35,219 bases of DNA from Verrucomicrobiota bacterium (GCA_027623095.1 JAQBVM010000027.1:1-35219); one strand, 5' to 3'. Counted from the stretch's first letter, positions 8,653 to 17,318 are shown. The notes: a model not told the origin generated them from the letters alone. A program made the numbers and translations.

Positions 8653-9060
8653 ATGGAATTATTTTTCGACACTTCGGCCGTGGTACCACTGATCTTTGAC
8701 GAACCCCATTCTCAGAAGGCACTTGCGACTTGGGACAAGGCGACGCGTGTTTGGGCATGGCGCTGGTTGCAGGTCGAAGCCGAAGCCGCGCTGGGTCGGC
8801 GACGCGCTGACGCTCAGGCATGGCACCAATGGCGTTTGGTTTCTTCGGCCCTGACGTGGCTGGATTTGGAAGCACGCATGTGGCCTCGGCTTTGCGCTTT
8901 CAACCGTCCCCTACGGCTGCGTGCCACGGATGCCGGTCACCTTTTTACCTATGCTGGCGCGGCCAGTGCGGTGCCAAATCTGAAGCTGGTGTGCTTCGAC
9001 AAGGAATTGAACGAGGCCGCGAAAACGCTAGGGTTGGATGTGATCGATCAAGATTCATAG
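8653..9060 (+). CDS. PIN-domain ribonuclease toxin (VapC-like)
   Basis: This is a 135-residue PIN-domain protein, close to normal length for VapC toxins. The acidic metal-binding residues are all in place: D6 in FFDTSAV, E42 in the QVEAEAAL helix, D93 in RATDAGHL and D116 in CFDKEL. It should therefore be a competent Mg2+-dependent RNase. VapC relatives cut tRNA or rRNA, but the target here is unknown. It is the second gene of a two-gene cassette with the Phd-like antitoxin at 8313. Its last six bases overlap the end of the convergent pectate lyase gene (9055-9060), so the two stop codons lie inside each other's transcripts. Confidence 0.85.
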   Translation: MELFFDTSAVVPLIFDEPHSQKALATWDKATRVWAWRWLQVEAEAALGRRRADAQAWHQWRLVSSALTWLDLEARMWPRLCAFNRPLRLRATDAGHLFTYAGAASAVPNLKLVCFDKELNEAAKTLGLDVIDQDS

Positions 9061-10446
9061 GCTCGAAGTGTTATTCTCAGAATCACGATAATCCACGAAC
9101 TCGCGCGGGTTGGTTCCGTTCAGGAACTCCTCGATGTTCGAGTACCCATCGCGATCGAAGTCAACCATTGCGTCCGCGGATTCTTTCGAGTCCAGGCCGT
9201 GAAGATTTTCCCACGAGTCAGGCATTCCGTCGCTGTCCGTGTCAGCGGGCGCCGGCGTGGACTTCAATTCGGGCCAACCACCCACTTCCTTTTGGGAGTT
9301 GATGAGTTTCCCGCTGTAACTTCGCACATGGGCGACGAGCCTGGTGTCCACCGCGTCGCGGGCAGGCAGCGTCGCGCCCACAGCGCCGAGCACGGACTCG
9401 AGCGCGTCCGCAGCCGAAACCGTTTTGACCGGCGCGGAGGTAAACGGAAAATCGACCGTTTGGACTTGACGCTGGCCGTCGATCTCGACCACGGAGAAGA
9501 ACATCGAATTGTCGTTTGTAAACGCATCGCGCCCTTCGAAAACGTTGCCTCGAATATAAAACTGAAGTTCTGACGGGCTGCCCACGGTGATGGGGGTGCG
9601 GGCTCTGCTGCTGGGACCAGGCCGGATGTAGTTGCCCACATAGTTCACCTTCACTTTTCCCTGCGTCAGCCCGGAAGCGGTGCCGCCGTAGTTGTAAATA
9701 ACGTTGTTCCGAACGTCGAACGTGGGAAACGTGGGTCCACGACCGTAATTGTCTCCCAGACGAGGATTCCGGGCATTGTTGTGGATCCAAAGATTGTGGT
9801 GCCACGAAACCGGACCATTGGCACGGGAAAGCGAGCCGTATCCGTGCTCCCCTTTCGCGTGAATACTGCGATTCAGCGCCTCGCCGATAAGGCACCATTG
9901 CACGGTGATGTCCGAGTCGTCACCGGAGAGGGACAGACATTCATCGACGGACCACGTGGCCGAGCAGTGATCAACAATAACGTTTCGGGCGCCATGCAGA
10001 ATGTCGAAAGCATCCCCTTCCCGCCCACTTTCGTCACCGAGACGGCTCCGCAAGTAGCGCACAACAACATCGTGGGTCGCGATCGCAAACGCTTGGTCGC
10101 GCAGGCACACACCGTCGCCCGGCGCTGTCTGTCCCGAGATTGTGAGGTAAGGGTTGCGCACCGTTAGGGAAGTCTTGAGGGCAATCGTACCGCTCACACT
10201 GAAGACGACAATCCGGGGTCCCACAGCCTCGCATGCGGCACGGAAACTCCCAGGGCCGGAATCAAGGAGATTTGTTACGAAAAGCGCCCTGCCACCGCGG
10301 CCACCAGGAGTCGTTGAGCCGAATCCTTCAGCGCCCGGGAACGCAGGAACAGGAGACTGCACGGGAGCTCCGAAGGCAGCAAGCCAAAGCGCTGGCAGCA
10401 GAAACAGACCGACGGGAGAAAGTACAGGATTAATCAAACGATTCAT
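9055..10446 (-). CDS. Secreted pectate lyase, polysaccharide lyase family 1-like
   Basis: About 463 residues from ATG 10446; an upstream in-frame TTG at 10479 is less likely because it would put a polar stretch before the signal peptide. The start MNRLINPV, then GLFLLPALWLAAFG, is a signal peptide. FPGAEGFGSTTPGGRGG, TNLLDSGPGSFR, IVVFSVSGTI and the central NVIVDHCSATWSVDE followed by WCLIGEAL are hallmarks of the PL1 right-handed parallel beta-helix, which cleaves polygalacturonan by beta-elimination using calcium. The C-terminus carries aspartate-rich repeats (DTDSDGMPDSWE and DFDRDGYSNIEEFLNGTNP), a calcium-binding module common on secreted Verrucomicrobia proteins. It lies 77 bases downstream of the receiver-domain gene on the same strand. 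Its stop overlaps the PIN toxin gene. Confidence 0.88.
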   Translation of the reverse strand: MNRLINPVLSPVGLFLLPALWLAAFGAPVQSPVPAFPGAEGFGSTTPGGRGGRALFVTNLLDSGPGSFRAACEAVGPRIVVFSVSGTIALKTSLTVRNPYLTISGQTAPGDGVCLRDQAFAIATHDVVVRYLRSRLGDESGREGDAFDILHGARNVIVDHCSATWSVDECLSLSGDDSDITVQWCLIGEALNRSIHAKGEHGYGSLSRANGPVSWHHNLWIHNNARNPRLGDNYGRGPTFPTFDVRNNVIYNYGGTASGLTQGKVKVNYVGNYIRPGPSSRARTPITVGSPSELQFYIRGNVFEGRDAFTNDNSMFFSVVEIDGQRQVQTVDFPFTSAPVKTVSAADALESVLGAVGATLPARDAVDTRLVAHVRSYSGKLINSQKEVGGWPELKSTPAPADTDSDGMPDSWENLHGLDSKESADAMVDFDRDGYSNIEEFLNGTNPREFVDYRDSENNTSSL

Positions 10447-10523
10447 TCGGAAACAAAATAGTTTTTCCTGAAGTCCCAAATAACCGTCTGATACCGCAGC
10501 ATCGGGCGTACAGCGCAGCGTTC

Positions 10524-10949
10524 TTATTGGGCCAGAACAGATCTGATTTTGGAAACCAGCGTCAACGCATCAAATGGTTTCGTAATGAAAGCGTCCGGCA
10601 TGATCGTGCAATCTTCCAGCAAGGCTTCGCAATCGTATCCGCTGAAAAGGATCGCTTTCATGTTTGGCCTGGCTTGCTTAAATCGCGCGATCAGTTCCAA
10701 ACCGTCCATCGCGTCCATCATATAATCCGTTAGCAAAAGAATGGGCGCCTCCGGTTCGGTGGAAAGGTAATTCAAGGCGGATTCAGGATCGATATGCCAT
10801 TTCACGTTGAAGCCCTCACGGCGAAGAATTACAGCGATCGTGACCCCAATCTCGGATTGGTCATCCACGATATAAATCGAAGTATCCTCAATATCCTTTG
10901 AGCCGATGTCTGGAGCCGACAGAACGGCTGTTTGCTGTTCAATTTCCAT
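10524..10949 (-). CDS. Stand-alone response regulator receiver protein
   Basis: This 141-residue protein has an N-terminal extension of about 23 residues followed by a single receiver domain. The acidic pocket is YIVDDQSEIG, the phospho-acceptor aspartate is in LLTDYMMDAMDG, the switch serine is in LFSGYD and the conserved lysine is in ITKPFD. There is no DNA-binding or enzymatic output domain, so it would act by protein contact, like CheY or Spo0F. No histidine kinase lies in the window. It is divergent from the unknown protein at 11086 and lies next to the FHA/ECF/kinase genes, so crosstalk with Ser/Thr signalling is possible but unproven. Confidence 0.88.
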   Translation of the reverse strand: MEIEQQTAVLSAPDIGSKDIEDTSIYIVDDQSEIGVTIAVILRREGFNVKWHIDPESALNYLSTEPEAPILLLTDYMMDAMDGLELIARFKQARPNMKAILFSGYDCEALLEDCTIMPDAFITKPFDALTLVSKIRSVLAQ

Positions 10950-11085
10950 GTTAAATCCAACGCTGCCGGAGGGAACATACCCCTAAGTGCAGGAGATGCA
11001 AATTCAAATCCTCGGAAGACCGCTTTCCGGTTCCCTCCGGATTAGAGTTGCCGTTTTCCCGCGATCCGAAATATTGTACGAACCA

Positions 11086-11481
11086 ATGGATTCGCCCGAG
11101 AATTCAATTTCCGACACAGCGGAAGCCTATGTAGCGTTCATTCAGAAGCAAATGAACCGGCTATCGAACGAATTGATGGACGGCCAAGATATCGAAGTTT
11201 TGGTTCCTTTGGCAAACGGGAGTCAGGTGGTTGCAAGCTGGTTCGGATTCCAAAACCCCGACATCATCAAGATCAATGGCCAAGATTCTGACGGTTGCGA
11301 CGTTTGCCTGCTCGTCCACAAGTCCAAACTCCAGGTTCTGCTCCGCAAGGTCAATTTGTCACGGAGTCAAAAGTCACCGGTGAACTTTCAGGCACTCAGC
11401 GAACTCGAAGCGGATCTTGGCAGCGGTATCGCGATGGATATTGAAAATGTGGATGATCCTAAGTTCGACGAGACTGCCTGA
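11086..11481 (+). CDS. Unknown protein, possible small beta-barrel
   Basis: I do not recognise a family. From ATG 11086 it has 131 residues. The frame is open further upstream to an ATG at 10996 and a GTG at 10987, but the extra residues look like translated leader, and GGAG directly abuts the ATG at 10996, which is too close to work. The first third (AYVAFIQKQMNRLSNEL) is probably a helix. The middle alternates hydrophobic residues in a beta-strand pattern: DIEVLVPLANGSQVV, WFGFQNPDIIKING, then CLLVHKSKLQVLLRKV, which loosely recalls Sm/Hfq-type barrels. The C-terminus is acidic. It is divergent from the receiver protein and convergent with the FHA gene, inside a signalling cluster. The start and function are both open. 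Confidence 0.55.
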   Translation: MDSPENSISDTAEAYVAFIQKQMNRLSNELMDGQDIEVLVPLANGSQVVASWFGFQNPDIIKINGQDSDGCDVCLLVHKSKLQVLLRKVNLSRSQKSPVNFQALSELEADLGSGIAMDIENVDDPKFDETA

Positions 11482-11511
11482 CATCCGCAACTCCCTTTGT
11501 TCGAACAGGCT

Positions 11512-11829
11512 CTAGCGAGCAATGTAGAATACTGTATCCCCGGCTTTGAAGTTCTGACCCTGTTTCAGCGTGACGCTCTCCTCAATCTTCTCCCCGTTCA
11601 CGAACGTTCCATTCCGAGACCCTAAATCTTCCAAAACAAACCCACCGTCGGTTCGAGTCAATCGACAATGTTTGCGAGACGCTTTCACATCTTTGATCAC
11701 GACATCGCACTCCACTCCACGGCCAATCACGATGGATTCCCGCTTCTTTAAGTCAGGGATCAACCGACGGCCTTGGTTTTCACTGCCACTCTCCAACCCG
11801 TTGGGCGAACCCTTTCTTTTCTCGGCCAT
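11512..11829 (-). CDS. FHA-domain phosphothreonine-binding protein
   Basis: This small cytoplasmic protein has about 105 residues from ATG 11829; an in-frame ATG at 11904 would add 25 residues, and neither has a good ribosome-binding site. A charged, probably disordered N-terminus leads to one forkhead-associated domain with the key elements IVIGRG, SRKHCRL and LEDLGSRNGTFVNG, the loops that grip a phosphothreonine peptide. It has no other domain, so it is probably an adaptor. It is divergent from the ECF sigma/kinase pair 240-315 bases away, so the kinase at 12806 is the natural source of its phosphorylated partner. That partnership is inference from position. Confidence 0.85.
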   Translation of the reverse strand: MAEKRKGSPNGLESGSENQGRRLIPDLKKRESIVIGRGVECDVVIKDVKASRKHCRLTRTDGGFVLEDLGSRNGTFVNGEKIEESVTLKQGQNFKAGDTVFYIAR

Positions 11830-12144
11830 AACAAAAACTCTAGTGCCTCGCAAAAGTTGCGCAACTTCTTTGATCACCGCTTCCCGAGGACCGGAACTCG
11901 ACATTCCAAACTGAGACCCAATGAACTACCGCAATCGTGGCATCGAATTGAGACGTGCCGGTTCGCAGGATTGAATCCCTGCCAGAATCTCCATAGATTG
12001 CCCACCACGCATGGTAATTGCCAAACATCGTATTCAAGAAAGTTGCGCGGATCGGCTGATCGGCTCGGGCGCACCGGAGAGTGTCCAACCCGCTTGCGCC
12101 GACGAGTTTGGGATCCATCCCGATGACAATATTGGATTCGAGAT

Positions 12145-12780
12145 ATGACCTCGAACGAAGACCAAACGACTCAGATCCAAGCAATGATCGACCGACTGGC
12201 AGCCGGAGATCCCTCCGCGCGGGAGGAACTGATCAACTGCGCCTGGCATCGGATCATGCGCCTGACGCGAAAGATTTTTAACGATTTCCCCAACGTGCGC
12301 CGATGGGAACAAACAGAAGACGTTTTTCAAAAGTCTATGCTCAGTCTTTGGAAAGCTTTGGAAAAAGTGGAACTTAAGGACTCGCGGCATTTCCTGCGGC
12401 TGGCGGCTGAGAAGATTCGATTCCAACTCATCGACCTGACAAGGCACTATTACGGACCCCGAGGGCACGGGGCGAACCACGCCAGTCAGGTGAAACTCGG
12501 AATAGCCGGCGACAGTTACTCGAATTCCGCCGATCAAGGACGAAACTCGGTCGATCCCAGCCGAATCGCTCAATGGGCCGAAGTACACCGCCAAGTTGAC
12601 AAACTTCCAGATGCAGACCGCGAGGTGTTTGATTTGCTCTGGTATCACGAACTCTCACAAGAAGAAGCGGCGGAATTAATCGGCGTGGACGTGCGAACGG
12701 TCAAGCGACGATGGCGGCAAGCCAAGCTTGGGTTGACGAAACTGCTGAAGGAAGATCGATCCAGCGAGTTGCGGCAATGA
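12145..12780 (+). CDS. ECF-type RNA polymerase sigma factor
   Basis: This 211-residue protein has sigma region 2 in the first half (MIDRLAAGDPSAREELI, RRWEQTEDVFQKSMLSLWKAL) and region 4 at the end (LPDADREVFDLLWYHELSQEEAAELIGV, a helix-turn-helix running into DVRTVKRRWRQAK). A longer than usual linker (about residues 100-150) joins them. The type is common in Planctomycetes and Verrucomicrobia, where such sigma factors often sit beside Ser/Thr kinases. It is 25 bases upstream of such a kinase, in the same orientation, with no anti-sigma gene visible. Control by kinase phosphorylation, as shown for some kinase-linked ECF groups, is the best inference. Its promoter targets are unknown. Confidence 0.85.
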   Translation: MTSNEDQTTQIQAMIDRLAAGDPSAREELINCAWHRIMRLTRKIFNDFPNVRRWEQTEDVFQKSMLSLWKALEKVELKDSRHFLRLAAEKIRFQLIDLTRHYYGPRGHGANHASQVKLGIAGDSYSNSADQGRNSVDPSRIAQWAEVHRQVDKLPDADREVFDLLWYHELSQEEAAELIGVDVRTVKRRWRQAKLGLTKLLKEDRSSELRQ

Positions 12781-12805
12781 ACCTCTGAAACAAACTCAAA
12801 TTTCC

Positions 12806-15121
12806 ATGTCGAAGGAAGAACAGTTGGATCAATTGCTGGAACGTTGGGAGGAATGTTCCGAGCGCGGAGAGTTCCCCACTGCGGAGGAGATCTGCGCGGA
12901 CTATCCGGAGTTGACTGGGGCACTCCGCGAGCAGATCAACGAATTGCGGTCAATAAACGAATTGCTCGACTGGTCCGAAGATCCGACTGAGGCCGCCCCG
13001 AGCCGATCCACCGAGGGATCGGTGAATTCAGAAATCTGCGATGAACCATTGACCGTGGAAATTGGTCTGAATAAAGCCAAGTTTCACGCCAGGGGCGGCT
13101 TGGGCATCGTTTTTACCGCGTCTGATTCCCAACTTCACCGTGAAGTTGCGGTGAAATTCTTGCACCGAGGATTCTCCAGCCATTCTGACTCGCGCGATCG
13201 CTTTTGCCGTGAAGCGGAGATCACCAGCCGTTTGGATCATCCGGGAATTGTGCCGGTTCACGGCATTGGCGAAACGAAGGATGGCCGTCCGTTCTACGTG
13301 ATGCGTTTTATTCGCGGGCAGACCCTCGAATTGGCGATCAAGAATTACTATGAACAGGAGGCGCATTGGGACGAACACAAGCGAAACCTGGAGTTCCGCA
13401 CCCTCCTCACGCGTTTCGTTTCCGTCTGCAATACGATCGCGTACGCTCACAATCGCGGCATCATTCACCGGGACATCAAACCGGAAAACATCATGCTGGG
13501 CCATTACGGAGAGACGCTGGTGGTGGATTGGGGTCTGGCCTTGCCGGTTCAGCGGGACGAACACGCGCGGGCAAGCGGTGAACGCACTTTGCTTCCCCAA
13601 ACCGGCAACACGAATAAGAACCGCTTGGATGATCACGGAGCCGGAACTCCGGCTTACATGAGCCCCGAGCAAGCGAGCGGCGAGACACAGATCGGAATGG
13701 CCAGCGATATCTACAGTCTGGGCGCCGTTCTCTACAAAATCCTTACCGGACAAGCGCCCGTCGATGGCAAAGTGTTGAGCTTGGCCGAAATCCGGCAAAG
13801 GATTCGGGAAGGCAGGTTCACGCTTCCCCGGGCGATTTCCAGGAAGATCTCACATTCCCTCGAGGCAATCTGTCTGAAAGCCATGGCGCGAAGCGAAACC
13901 GACCGTTACTCGAGCGCTTTGGCGCTGGCCGCCGATGTCGAACGGTATCTCGGCGATGAACGCGTTCAGGCTTACCAGGAGTCTCCCGCGGAAGCATCAT
14001 TCCGATGGTTTCGGAAACACCGCCTGCTCGCTCAGGTCACGTTTGCTTCAGTTCTGCTGCTTCTCATCGTATTGGTTGTTTCATCGATCTCGATGGGAGT
14101 TTTCGCGCGAAAGACCGTCTCGGCGAACGGGGAACTCCTGCAATCGGCCGCCAAACTCACCGCTCTCACGGTCGCGATGGAAATCAACGATCGATGGCGA
14201 ATCCTCGAAATGGAATCCCGCGATCCGCAATTGATCGGACTGCTTTCGAACAATCCGGACCCGGCTGATCCATTGAGCGTAGATTCGTTCGTCAACTGGC
14301 TGGGAAGAATCGAACGTTCTTACGAAAACACGGCAAATGCCGAAAGCTGGTTCCTGTGCAACGCAGCGGGCGTCCAAGTCGCCAGGATTCCAGAAGCGGA
14401 GAGCATCGGGAATTCTTTCTCTCACCGCGACTATTTCCACGGCAATGGAATGGATTTGGAACCGGGCGAAGCAGGCAACCCGCCTTACATCGACGACGTC
14501 TATCTTTCCGTTCCATATCAAAGCAGGAACGACAATGATATGAAGGTGGCTTTCACCATTCCGGTGTGGAGCGCCCGGCTCGGTCACCCGGACCGCCGAT
14601 TCCTGGGAGTCTTGGGAATGTCCATCAAACTGGGCCACTTTAAAATCTTGCAGCAGAAACTGGGTCCGGGCCAAGTGGCCGTCCTGGCAAATTTGAGGAA
14701 CGATGACATCTTGTCAGATCTGGAGACCTATGAAATTCTCGAACCAGAGAAAAAAGGATTAATTCTGCATCACCCAATGCTCTCGGATGAGATTCACGAA
14801 AAAATCACAAACGGAGAGACCCCACCGCCACGGCTGTCCGCGAATTTGGTGGAACAGTTGCGCCAGTTTGCTGACAGACGCATTCGCGAGCGCGGTCCAA
14901 ATGCCGTCAAGAGTTCAGAGCCAGGTTTCCTCAAAAGCGACTATCACGATCCAACATCGATTCTCGGAAACGGATATCGCGGAAAATGGGTTGCTGCATT
15001 CGAACCCGTGATGGTCGAGGGCCGGAAAATCCAGGGCGGACTGAAGGTTCCATTGAACACCGGTTGGGTGGTGATCGTCCAAAAGCGGGCGGCGCTTTCC
15101 GATCTGATCTTCGAAAAATGA
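12806..15121 (+). CDS. Transmembrane Ser/Thr protein kinase with extracytoplasmic Cache-like sensor
   Basis: The protein has 771 residues. An N-terminal segment (about 1-80, with EEICADYPEL typical of planctomycete-type kinases) leads to a PknB-like kinase domain at about 90-385. This has glycine loop ARGGLG, catalytic lysine K117 in VAVKF, HRDIKPEN with D223, metal aspartate D241 in VVDWG (tryptophan replaces the usual phenylalanine), and GTPAYMSPEQ. A single transmembrane helix lies at about 409-433. The remaining 335 residues are outside and look like a double Cache sensor: WFLCNAAGVQVAR, IGNSFSHRDYF, VAFTIPVWS, then FLGVLGMSIKL. The kinase should be active, all catalytic residues being present. 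It follows the ECF gene by 25 bases, so outside ligand, kinase and sigma factor plausibly form one pathway. Confidence 0.88.
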   Translation: MSKEEQLDQLLERWEECSERGEFPTAEEICADYPELTGALREQINELRSINELLDWSEDPTEAAPSRSTEGSVNSEICDEPLTVEIGLNKAKFHARGGLGIVFTASDSQLHREVAVKFLHRGFSSHSDSRDRFCREAEITSRLDHPGIVPVHGIGETKDGRPFYVMRFIRGQTLELAIKNYYEQEAHWDEHKRNLEFRTLLTRFVSVCNTIAYAHNRGIIHRDIKPENIMLGHYGETLVVDWGLALPVQRDEHARASGERTLLPQTGNTNKNRLDDHGAGTPAYMSPEQASGETQIGMASDIYSLGAVLYKILTGQAPVDGKVLSLAEIRQRIREGRFTLPRAISRKISHSLEAICLKAMARSETDRYSSALALAADVERYLGDERVQAYQESPAEASFRWFRKHRLLAQVTFASVLLLLIVLVVSSISMGVFARKTVSANGELLQSAAKLTALTVAMEINDRWRILEMESRDPQLIGLLSNNPDPADPLSVDSFVNWLGRIERSYENTANAESWFLCNAAGVQVARIPEAESIGNSFSHRDYFHGNGMDLEPGEAGNPPYIDDVYLSVPYQSRNDNDMKVAFTIPVWSARLGHPDRRFLGVLGMSIKLGHFKILQQKLGPGQVAVLANLRNDDILSDLETYEILEPEKKGLILHHPMLSDEIHEKITNGETPPPRLSANLVEQLRQFADRRIRERGPNAVKSSEPGFLKSDYHDPTSILGNGYRGKWVAAFEPVMVEGRKIQGGLKVPLNTGWVVIVQKRAALSDLIFEK

Positions 15122-15128
15122 TTTGGCG

Positions 15129-15671
15129 ATGTTTCCGCTGCTTGGCATTCTTGCATTGTTCATAATCGTCTTCGTGCTGGTCAGATCCCTTGGCCAGCCA
15201 AAATCAGCGTCAATATCAGGCAGTTTTTTTGCCCGGTCGTTGGGCGGCATCATGAAGGTCAATGCTCAGAAGGCTCGAACTCGCGCGCGGGAAGAATACC
15301 GAATTGAGCTCACTTACGACCGATCTTCCATCTCGGATCTGGAAAGGATTCTGGATGACCTGCGCCATAACCACCAAATCGAGACCTACTCCGAGGAAGA
15401 TTTAGCGGAGGCGAGCCGGATCTGGGGAGCCTATGTCGGCGAAGTATTGCGCCGAATTCGCAGTGGCAAATGGAACAATCGCTCCAGACACGCGGGCAAG
15501 CGCCCCATGCCGTTCGTCCTCAACCGTCGCAGTGAAGTATTCCCGTGCTCCTGGATCTATCGCCGAATTAAACATGGTCCGGAACACAGCGTCGCAGCAA
15601 AAGTCCGCGAGTTTACCGAGAACCGAGACAATCCGGATTACGCAGTCAAACTCTCTTCCACAACGGATTAG
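15129..15671 (+). CDS. Membrane-anchored protein of unknown function (possibly DUF3806-like)
   Basis: About 180 residues from ATG 15129; a TTG two codons earlier is also possible. The N-terminus (MFPLLGILALFIIVFVLVRSLG) is a membrane anchor, followed by a soluble region. SISDLERILDDLRHN, then IWGAYVGEVLRRIRSGKW, then FPCSWIYRRIKHGPEHSV resembles a small uncharacterised domain I associate with DUF3806, but this is recollection and not a check. It starts eight bases after the kinase stop, so it is very probably co-transcribed with the sigma factor and kinase. It could be a partner or substrate of the kinase; nothing in the sequence proves it. Confidence 0.7.
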   Translation: MFPLLGILALFIIVFVLVRSLGQPKSASISGSFFARSLGGIMKVNAQKARTRAREEYRIELTYDRSSISDLERILDDLRHNHQIETYSEEDLAEASRIWGAYVGEVLRRIRSGKWNNRSRHAGKRPMPFVLNRRSEVFPCSWIYRRIKHGPEHSVAAKVREFTENRDNPDYAVKLSSTTD

Positions 15672-15728
15672 CCAGATCTCTACTCCTTCAACTTGACGCT
15701 CGATCCGGCATTCATGATAAAAGCAGCC

Positions 15729-17318
15729 ATGAAATATTTCCCATTCGCCCTGGCATTCCTTCTGAACGTTTCACTTCTTCAGGCCGAGGAACGCATGGAC
15801 CTGCAAACGGTTCATCGCATCCGCACCGAGGCATTCGAGCATTCGCAAGTCATGGAGCATTTATTCCACCTGACAGATGTTCACGGCCCCCGGCTTACCG
15901 GATCGCCAAGTCTCCGCAAAGCCGCCGAGTGGACAGTGGACCAACTAAAAGAATTTGGAGCCAGCCGAGCGGAGTTGGAGTCTTGGGGTCCGTTTGGCCG
16001 CGGCTGGTCCTTCAGCCGATTCCGCGCCGAATTAATCGAACCGGAGTACGCGCCATTGATCGGTTTTCCGCTGGCCTGGACACCAGGGACCGACGGTCCC
16101 GTCGGCGCGGAACTGATTCATGCGCTGATCGAGACAGAAAAGGATTTCGAAAAGTACACGGGAAAGCTGCGGGATAAAATTGTGCTCACCTCAAAACCTC
16201 ACAATGTTGCTCTTGAAACGGAGGCGCCCGCGCATCGTTGGACGGATTCTGAGTTGGAAACTCTTTCCACGGCAATCGTTCCGTCGCCGAAGGACTTTTT
16301 CGAGTTTCCTGAACCGGACAATGAGCCAGGCAGAGAGGAACGGAATCGCTTCAGGACTCGATTCAATGAATTCCTTCTGGAAGAAGGGGCGTTGCTGCGA
16401 ATCGTTTCCGGAGGAGGTTCGCCCGATTCTCCGTCGCACCGCAGCCAGAACGGAACAGTTTTTGCCACGAGCGCCGGATCACGGAAGAAAGACGAATCGT
16501 CAGGGCCCCCAACCATCGCCCTAACACCGGAACACTACAATCGCCTGGCCCGCCTTTTGGCGAAAAGCATTCCGCTCAAAGTCGAGGTCGAGGTTGAAGC
16601 CACGTTTCATGACGAGACCCTCGATAGCTTCAATGTAATCGGCGAAATCGAGGGGCATAGCAAACGCGGCGAAGTCGTCATGCTCGGCGGGCATCTCGAT
16701 TCGTGGCATGGGGGCACCGGGGCAACAGACAATGCGGCCGGATGTTCCGTCGCGTTGGAGGCATTTAGAATTCTCAAGGCGTTGAAGGTGCGGATGGATC
16801 GGACCGTGCGCTTGGCTCTTTGGACCGGCGAGGAACAGGGATTGCTCGGTTCCAAAGCCTATGTCAAAGAGCACTTCGGAGACCCGGATACGATGCAAAC
16901 CAAGCCCGAACATGCTACGTTTTCCACGTACTTCAATCTCGATAATGGAAGCGGGAAAATCCGTGGAGTGTACTTGCAACAGAACGACATGCTGCGACCT
17001 GTTTTTCGTGCCTGGCTGGAACCATTCAGCGATCTGGGCGCAACCACTTTGGCGATTCGCAATACAACCGGCACCGATCACCTCTCGTTTAACGCTCTCG
17101 GTCTGCCAGGTTTCCAATTCATTCAGGACAGGCTTGAATACTCGACCCGAACTCATCATTCCAACATGGATCTTTATGACCGGGTTCAGGCGAAAGACCT
17201 GATGCAGGCGTCCGCCATCATGGCATCGTTCGTATATCATGCCGCTACGCGGCCCGAAAAGCTCCCGCGCAAGCCGTTGCCCATACCCAAAACAAAGCCA
17301 GAGGAGAAGGAAGAGTAA
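15729..17318 (+). CDS. Secreted M28-family metallopeptidase
   Basis: About 529 residues from ATG 15729 (MKYFPFALAFLLNVSLLQAEE, a clear signal peptide); earlier in-frame starts at 15714 and 15693 would only lengthen the n-region. The C-terminal half is an M28 aminopeptidase/carboxypeptidase domain with the co-catalytic zinc ligands in order: histidine in LGGHLDSW, bridging aspartate in GATDNAAG, general base and ligand glutamates in WTGEEQGLLG, aspartate in FNLDNGSG and histidine in THHSNMD. A PA-like insert lies before it. The last residues are proline- and charge-rich. It probably removes amino acids from peptides in the periplasm or outside. It stands about 60 bases after the membrane protein gene; co-transcription is possible but not obvious. 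Confidence 0.9.
   Translation: MKYFPFALAFLLNVSLLQAEERMDLQTVHRIRTEAFEHSQVMEHLFHLTDVHGPRLTGSPSLRKAAEWTVDQLKEFGASRAELESWGPFGRGWSFSRFRAELIEPEYAPLIGFPLAWTPGTDGPVGAELIHALIETEKDFEKYTGKLRDKIVLTSKPHNVALETEAPAHRWTDSELETLSTAIVPSPKDFFEFPEPDNEPGREERNRFRTRFNEFLLEEGALLRIVSGGGSPDSPSHRSQNGTVFATSAGSRKKDESSGPPTIALTPEHYNRLARLLAKSIPLKVEVEVEATFHDETLDSFNVIGEIEGHSKRGEVVMLGGHLDSWHGGTGATDNAAGCSVALEAFRILKALKVRMDRTVRLALWTGEEQGLLGSKAYVKEHFGDPDTMQTKPEHATFSTYFNLDNGSGKIRGVYLQQNDMLRPVFRAWLEPFSDLGATTLAIRNTTGTDHLSFNALGLPGFQFIQDRLEYSTRTHHSNMDLYDRVQAKDLMQASAIMASFVYHAATRPEKLPRKPLPIPKTKPEEKEE

Noticed and set aside
11840..12184. Minus-strand frames upstream of the FHA gene, one containing CHDCG that hinted at a zinc ribbon
   Set aside because: Only one CxxC is present, no partner cysteines follow and there is no recognisable fold; it also overlaps the sigma-factor start region.
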